Below the pieces are notes generated by a model that saw nothing but the letters and a program-made list of their open reading frames with translations, did no database searches and was not told the origin of the DNA. 8,802 nt of DNA, taken from the NCBI GenBank assembly GCA_031266315.1, contig JAISBG010000771.1, forward strand, positions 1 through 8,802, in the 5' to 3' direction. Of the stretch, positions 5,504 to 8,802 are shown in pieces. Position 1 is the stretch's first letter. Every line of letters starts with the position of its first letter. Source of the DNA: Planctomycetaceae bacterium. GTDB taxonomy: Bacteria > Planctomycetota > Planctomycetia > Pirellulales > Thermoguttaceae. Position numbers and translations under genes: made by a program.

Positions 5504-8107
5504 ATGATTCAAGAACAAATTTCAACATCGTCGCAACGTTGTCTTGATGGCAACACCGGATTTGGTGTGGTTGCGCAAACAGTTGGGATGGCGTTGAATG
5601 TTTCGCGTGATGTGAGTATGTTGAGTGGTTATAGTCATTATTTTCCTGCGGGTGATGTTCGGAATCCGGTTGTGTTTATGCACGTGATTCGGCGTGCAGG
5701 CGGTATGGACCGTCATATTGTTTCACGTGTTGCGGATTGCGGTAACGATTATTCAGGGCGGACAAACAGAATTGCGCATCATTTGATCATTGAAGAATTG
5801 GATTTGCCGCAACTAACATGCGGACCGGCAATGATTTTATCGCAACAAAATTTGTTTCAGACAAAATGGAACGAAAAATCACGCGAATTGCCGTTGGGAA
5901 AAACATTGCCGAATCCGGAAATAACAGTACAAAAATGTTTTACGTGGGAATTATTTTGCGGTGATGCCGGTTGGGGCGGAGTTGTTGCGGAGCGGATTGA
6001 GCGGGGAGACCCGATTAGTTTAATTTTTGATCCGACGGGTAAAAACATTTTGCCGCTTATTGACGAAGTGTTTCGTTTGTTGCCGTCCAATGCGCGTTGG
6101 AAGACAACATTTAGTACCTTTTTTATGAAGTCGCAAGAACCGCCTCGCGCAAATAAAATTCAAATCAAATGTATTGTTGCGAATAGTGACGAAATGATGT
6201 ATGCGAAGTTGACACCGAACACGCTGCTTATTGACTTACGCAAAAAAATTACTGAAACACCAACCGGAAAATATGTTGACATCGCAAGAAACGGCGCAAC
6301 CAAACCGTCCCAAACGACATCGGTTTCCGTTCCAATTACAGTGCCGAATAAAGTTGAGGAATTAGTTGATGATAATCATTTTAATCATTTGATTGAATCT
6401 GTACCGCAAATTGAAAATACAGACAAAGAAAATTATGATGCTGTTATTCAACCGATAACGGTTCCAACTCAGCAATCAAAAAATTTTAACACACAAAATA
6501 TAAATAAAAAATTTTCGTATAATAAACTTTGGCTAAATGCCATTCCGGTTGTGATTTTTTTAATATTGTTTTTGGGGTGTGTGTCAATTTATATGTTTTA
6601 TCATTTGATTGGACAAAATAAAACTGCCGGAGGAAAAAAAAATACGATAAATGCGGTAAAAATTGATATTAAAAAAACCGAAACAGAACGTAGAAAAACC
6701 GAAGCAAGAATTGCCGCTGAAAAAATGGAACAAGAACGTAAGGAATCCGAAACAAAAATTGCCGCCGAGAAAATAGAACAAGAACGCAAAGAAACCGAAA
6801 CAAGAATCGCAGCCCAAAAAATGGAACAGGAACGCAAAGAGGCTGAAGAAAAAGCCGATGCGGAAAAAAAACAAAAAGAAAAGAAGTTGGAAGTTAATCT
6901 TTTGGAGTTGCCTGAATATTGGCGAGGATTGGGTTTTCCGTTTTCGGGGAGGGCGAATGTTATGGTTTTGCCAAATTCGCAATTTCTTGTTGATGTTAAA
7001 GACCGTGTAAAAATCAGTTACAAGCCTTTTATTAATCTCGAATTGGAAACGGATAAAGCAATTCAAAATATTAAAAAAATCGAAAAACCGGACGGTATTG
7101 AACTTTGGTACGAAGAAGGAAAAGACCTTAACGGAAATCCGATAAAAAAAACAATCGCAACAATTAATTTGAAAGAAAACGGTTTAAATTTCAAATTTGA
7201 CGATAAACTTCAAGGACATAAAACTGATGCCAACACAATACGACAGTTAAATCGTATTTTGCTTGCAAAATTGAAAGTAGAGATGATCGGAATACCTGTT
7301 ACAAAAGAAATCGCGTTGTACACACCGGTGAGTGCAAGTAATATCGATACGAAAAAATTTGTGCTTTGGGGACAAGAAGGAAAGGAATATATTTTGTCGC
7401 AAAAAGATAGAGCGTTACTTTATTTCGATATTCGGAAATTTTATGAGATTCAAAATTCCAAAGAACAAGCACAATTGACAACTCCGAAAAAAATCGTACC
7501 GTTACAAGAATCGTCAGGTTATGTACAGGAAGTTACTTACAAGGGTGAAAAAGGTACTTGCAAAATAAAACCGTTAGATCAAAAAACGCTTACGCTTGAA
7601 CTTAATTTTTTTTCACATTCGCTGGAGAATATGTTGAACAAATATGACGAGTTGAATCAACAAATTCGCGACGAAATTAGTTTGTACAACGAATTGGATA
7701 AAAAGAAAAAAGATGCGGAAGGATTTTTGTTCAACACTCACGCCGAAAAAGAATATACCGACCGCCTACGAGAGCAAATGATTCAAACTAATCCCAAACC
7801 CGAACTAATCAGATTTACAGAACAAAATTTCGGTGAATTGAATTTAGCAAACAATAGACTAAATTTGAAAATTAAAGAAACAGAAAAGAAAGTACAAAAT
7901 TATGATCGCGACATCAGTTCAATTGACAACAAAATTAAAAAATTACAAACCGAAAAACAAAAATTAGAAACTAAAATTAACGAAAGTAAATCTTGGAATT
8001 ATATTCGGTTGGAGGAATTTTCACTCTATTTACTAAAACCCGAAACAACAACAAACGATGCCGACAAAAAAGAAAATCAATTGTTGTTGTTGGAAGTCAA
8101 ACCATAA
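5504..8107 (+). CDS. GTPase-associated protein, GAP1-N-like domain with membrane segment and coiled coils
   Basis: This 867-residue protein is the likely partner of the GTPase encoded 192 bp upstream. Residues 1 to about 230 match my recollection of the GAP1-N2/GAP1-M type of GTPase-associated proteins: MIQEQ start, LSGYSHYFPAGD (40-51), SRVADCGNDYSGRTNRIAHH (74-93), GDAGWGG (153-159), FDPTGKNILPLIDE and ARWKTTFSTFF (197-207). A polar linker follows, then one strong membrane helix (about 343-366). After it come three 16-residue repeats of charged coiled coil (403-450), a beta-rich segment of unknown family (about 462-700) and a second coiled coil (about 706-740 and 783-830). There is no signal peptide. 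The N-terminal domain probably faces the cytosol, where the GTPase is, and the remainder would then cross the membrane; flanking charges do not settle the orientation. Whether it activates the GTPase, as the family name suggests, is not shown here. Confidence 0.75.
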   Translation: MIQEQISTSSQRCLDGNTGFGVVAQTVGMALNVSRDVSMLSGYSHYFPAGDVRNPVVFMHVIRRAGGMDRHIVSRVADCGNDYSGRTNRIAHHLIIEELDLPQLTCGPAMILSQQNLFQTKWNEKSRELPLGKTLPNPEITVQKCFTWELFCGDAGWGGVVAERIERGDPISLIFDPTGKNILPLIDEVFRLLPSNARWKTTFSTFFMKSQEPPRANKIQIKCIVANSDEMMYAKLTPNTLLIDLRKKITETPTGKYVDIARNGATKPSQTTSVSVPITVPNKVEELVDDNHFNHLIESVPQIENTDKENYDAVIQPITVPTQQSKNFNTQNINKKFSYNKLWLNAIPVVIFLILFLGCVSIYMFYHLIGQNKTAGGKKNTINAVKIDIKKTETERRKTEARIAAEKMEQERKESETKIAAEKIEQERKETETRIAAQKMEQERKEAEEKADAEKKQKEKKLEVNLLELPEYWRGLGFPFSGRANVMVLPNSQFLVDVKDRVKISYKPFINLELETDKAIQNIKKIEKPDGIELWYEEGKDLNGNPIKKTIATINLKENGLNFKFDDKLQGHKTDANTIRQLNRILLAKLKVEMIGIPVTKEIALYTPVSASNIDTKKFVLWGQEGKEYILSQKDRALLYFDIRKFYEIQNSKEQAQLTTPKKIVPLQESSGYVQEVTYKGEKGTCKIKPLDQKTLTLELNFFSHSLENMLNKYDELNQQIRDEISLYNELDKKKKDAEGFLFNTHAEKEYTDRLREQMIQTNPKPELIRFTEQNFGELNLANNRLNLKIKETEKKVQNYDRDISSIDNKIKKLQTEKQKLETKINESKSWNYIRLEEFSLYLLKPETTTNDADKKENQLLLLEVKP
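6710..6853 (+). repeat. Three 48-bp in-frame tandem repeats (coiled coil)
   Basis: Three consecutive 48-bp units (6710-6757, 6758-6805, 6806-6853) encode 16-residue repeats of the form IAAEKMEQERKESETK. A decayed partial copy precedes them and a Lys/Glu-rich tail follows. The pattern of I/A/A and M/Q spacing gives a long, highly charged single helix or coiled coil directly after the membrane segment. DNA-level similarity between units indicates fairly recent duplication, so copy number may vary between strains. Confidence 0.85.
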
Positions 8108-8201
8108 CAATGATCTTTCTTATAACTATTACGGTTAATAATATCGTTATGAATTTTGATTGACAATTCAAATATTAAACGTACAAACAATATTAACAAA
8201 C

Positions 8202-8802
8202 ATGATAAGCAATATTCAACATTTAATTGAAAATATTCGTACAACAATTTCGTTTCCTGAAACGGTTACGCCGAATCAAATACGTCTCTATGCACGTGAT
8301 TATGCAGACGCTTGTGTTGAATTAAACCGGCGGGTGATGTTGTGTTGTCAACATATTCGTAGCGGTAATATTGCGGAGGGGATTCGGTTGGCGGAGATGG
8401 AGCCGAATCTTCTTGAGATGTATGCGGCTCTTGATATTGTTGTACGTGATGAGTGGATTGAAGTTGTTTCTACGCTCGGTTACAATGTTCCGCCGCCATT
8501 GCCGATAGATTCGTATAAGGAATTGAAAAATGCGTATTTGAAAATGTCGCCGCTTGAGCCGTTGTTACATTGGCATCGTTTGTATGCTTTGAGCGGTTCG
8601 CCAATTCGGGAACGACTCGCGGTGTTACGCGCTATTGCAAAAATTGATGCGCAAAATTCCTTTTGGCGTGAAGATCAGGAAGTATTTGAAAAAGTACGGC
8701 TCAATGAATTAGAGAAAGAAATCAAAAACGCCATTGCAACAAATAATTTAACACAAATTCAATCGCTTTACACAGAATTGAGTTCGCCTGATTGGGTTAT
8801 TT
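8202..8802 (+). CDS. Third module protein, all-helical, incomplete at window end
   Basis: An open frame of 200 codons starts at the ATG at 8202, 94 bp after the preceding gene, and runs off the window without a stop. The visible part is helical and soluble, with no signal peptide or membrane segment: LYARDYADACVELNRRVMLC (about 29-48), RLAEMEPNLLEMYAALDIV, a proline stretch PPPLP, then HWHRLYALSGSPIRERLAVL and a charged helix near the end. I recall proteins of this kind, with an 'RDYAEAC...NRR' start, a 'LAEEEPNLL' segment and 'PLRERLAVLR', encoded beside such GTPases in planctomycetes, but cannot name a domain with confidence. No Shine-Dalgarno is visible; the leader is A-rich, as for the other two module genes. 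It is probably an adaptor, with any effector domain beyond the edge. Confidence 0.8.
   Translation, partial: MISNIQHLIENIRTTISFPETVTPNQIRLYARDYADACVELNRRVMLCCQHIRSGNIAEGIRLAEMEPNLLEMYAALDIVVRDEWIEVVSTLGYNVPPPLPIDSYKELKNAYLKMSPLEPLLHWHRLYALSGSPIRERLAVLRAIAKIDAQNSFWREDQEVFEKVRLNELEKEIKNAIATNNLTQIQSLYTELSSPDWVI

Noticed and set aside
6584..7066. A 160-codon frame on the complement, rich in Phe and Leu, which looks membrane-like.
   Set aside because: It is the antisense of the Lys/Glu-rich coiled-coil repeats (AAA/GAA codons read backwards as TTT/TTC). The sense frame carries clear protein structure.
8113..8150. An AT-rich stem (ATAAC...GTTAT) after the 867-residue gene as a terminator.
   Set aside because: The stem is weak, with a five-base bulge and no T run, and the next gene continues in the same direction.
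8160..8165. A TTGACA box upstream of the last gene as a promoter.
   Set aside because: No -10-like box lies at an acceptable distance, and single hexamers are common in this AT-rich DNA.
1..8802. CRISPR array, insertion sequence or attachment site.
   Set aside because: No regularly spaced direct repeats, transposase, integrase or tRNA-end repeats were seen on either strand.

Overview
The window is AT-rich and reads as a bacterial chromosome segment, most likely from a member of the Planctomycetota with a low-GC genome. The evidence is family resemblance: the shikimate kinase, the GTPase at 3986-5311 and the large protein at 5504-8107 all look like protein families I associate with planctomycetes. 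Several genes also lack a Shine-Dalgarno sequence. No rRNA or marker gene is present, so the assignment is an inference. All recognisable genes are on the + strand.

Layout. 1-684 is non-coding. It holds an elaborate nested palindrome (121-215), a second inverted repeat built on a GACAGGAT motif (457-538) and a good promoter (551-578). The promoter probably drives two housekeeping biosynthesis genes: threonine synthase (685-1872) and shikimate kinase aroK (1919-2449). Next is a single-HKD phospholipase D-like nuclease with a C-terminal winged helix (2594-3370). It looks like a solitary restriction endonuclease, and its codon use differs from its neighbours. 3371-3985 has no convincing gene and may contain an eroded gene fragment. 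It ends in a perfect 30-bp palindrome just upstream of the next gene.

The most interesting part is 3986-8802, a three-gene module. It encodes a zinc-ribbon/P-loop GTPase, an 867-residue GTPase-associated (GAP1-N-like) protein carrying a membrane segment and coiled coils, and the start of an all-helical third protein cut off by the window edge. No enzymatic effector is visible inside the window. The likely picture is a GTP-driven switch tethered to a membrane through the second protein, with the third as adaptor or effector. It could be one of the GTPase-centred conflict systems predicted by comparative genomics, or a lineage-specific planctomycete membrane or cell-organisation module. The sequence alone cannot decide between these.
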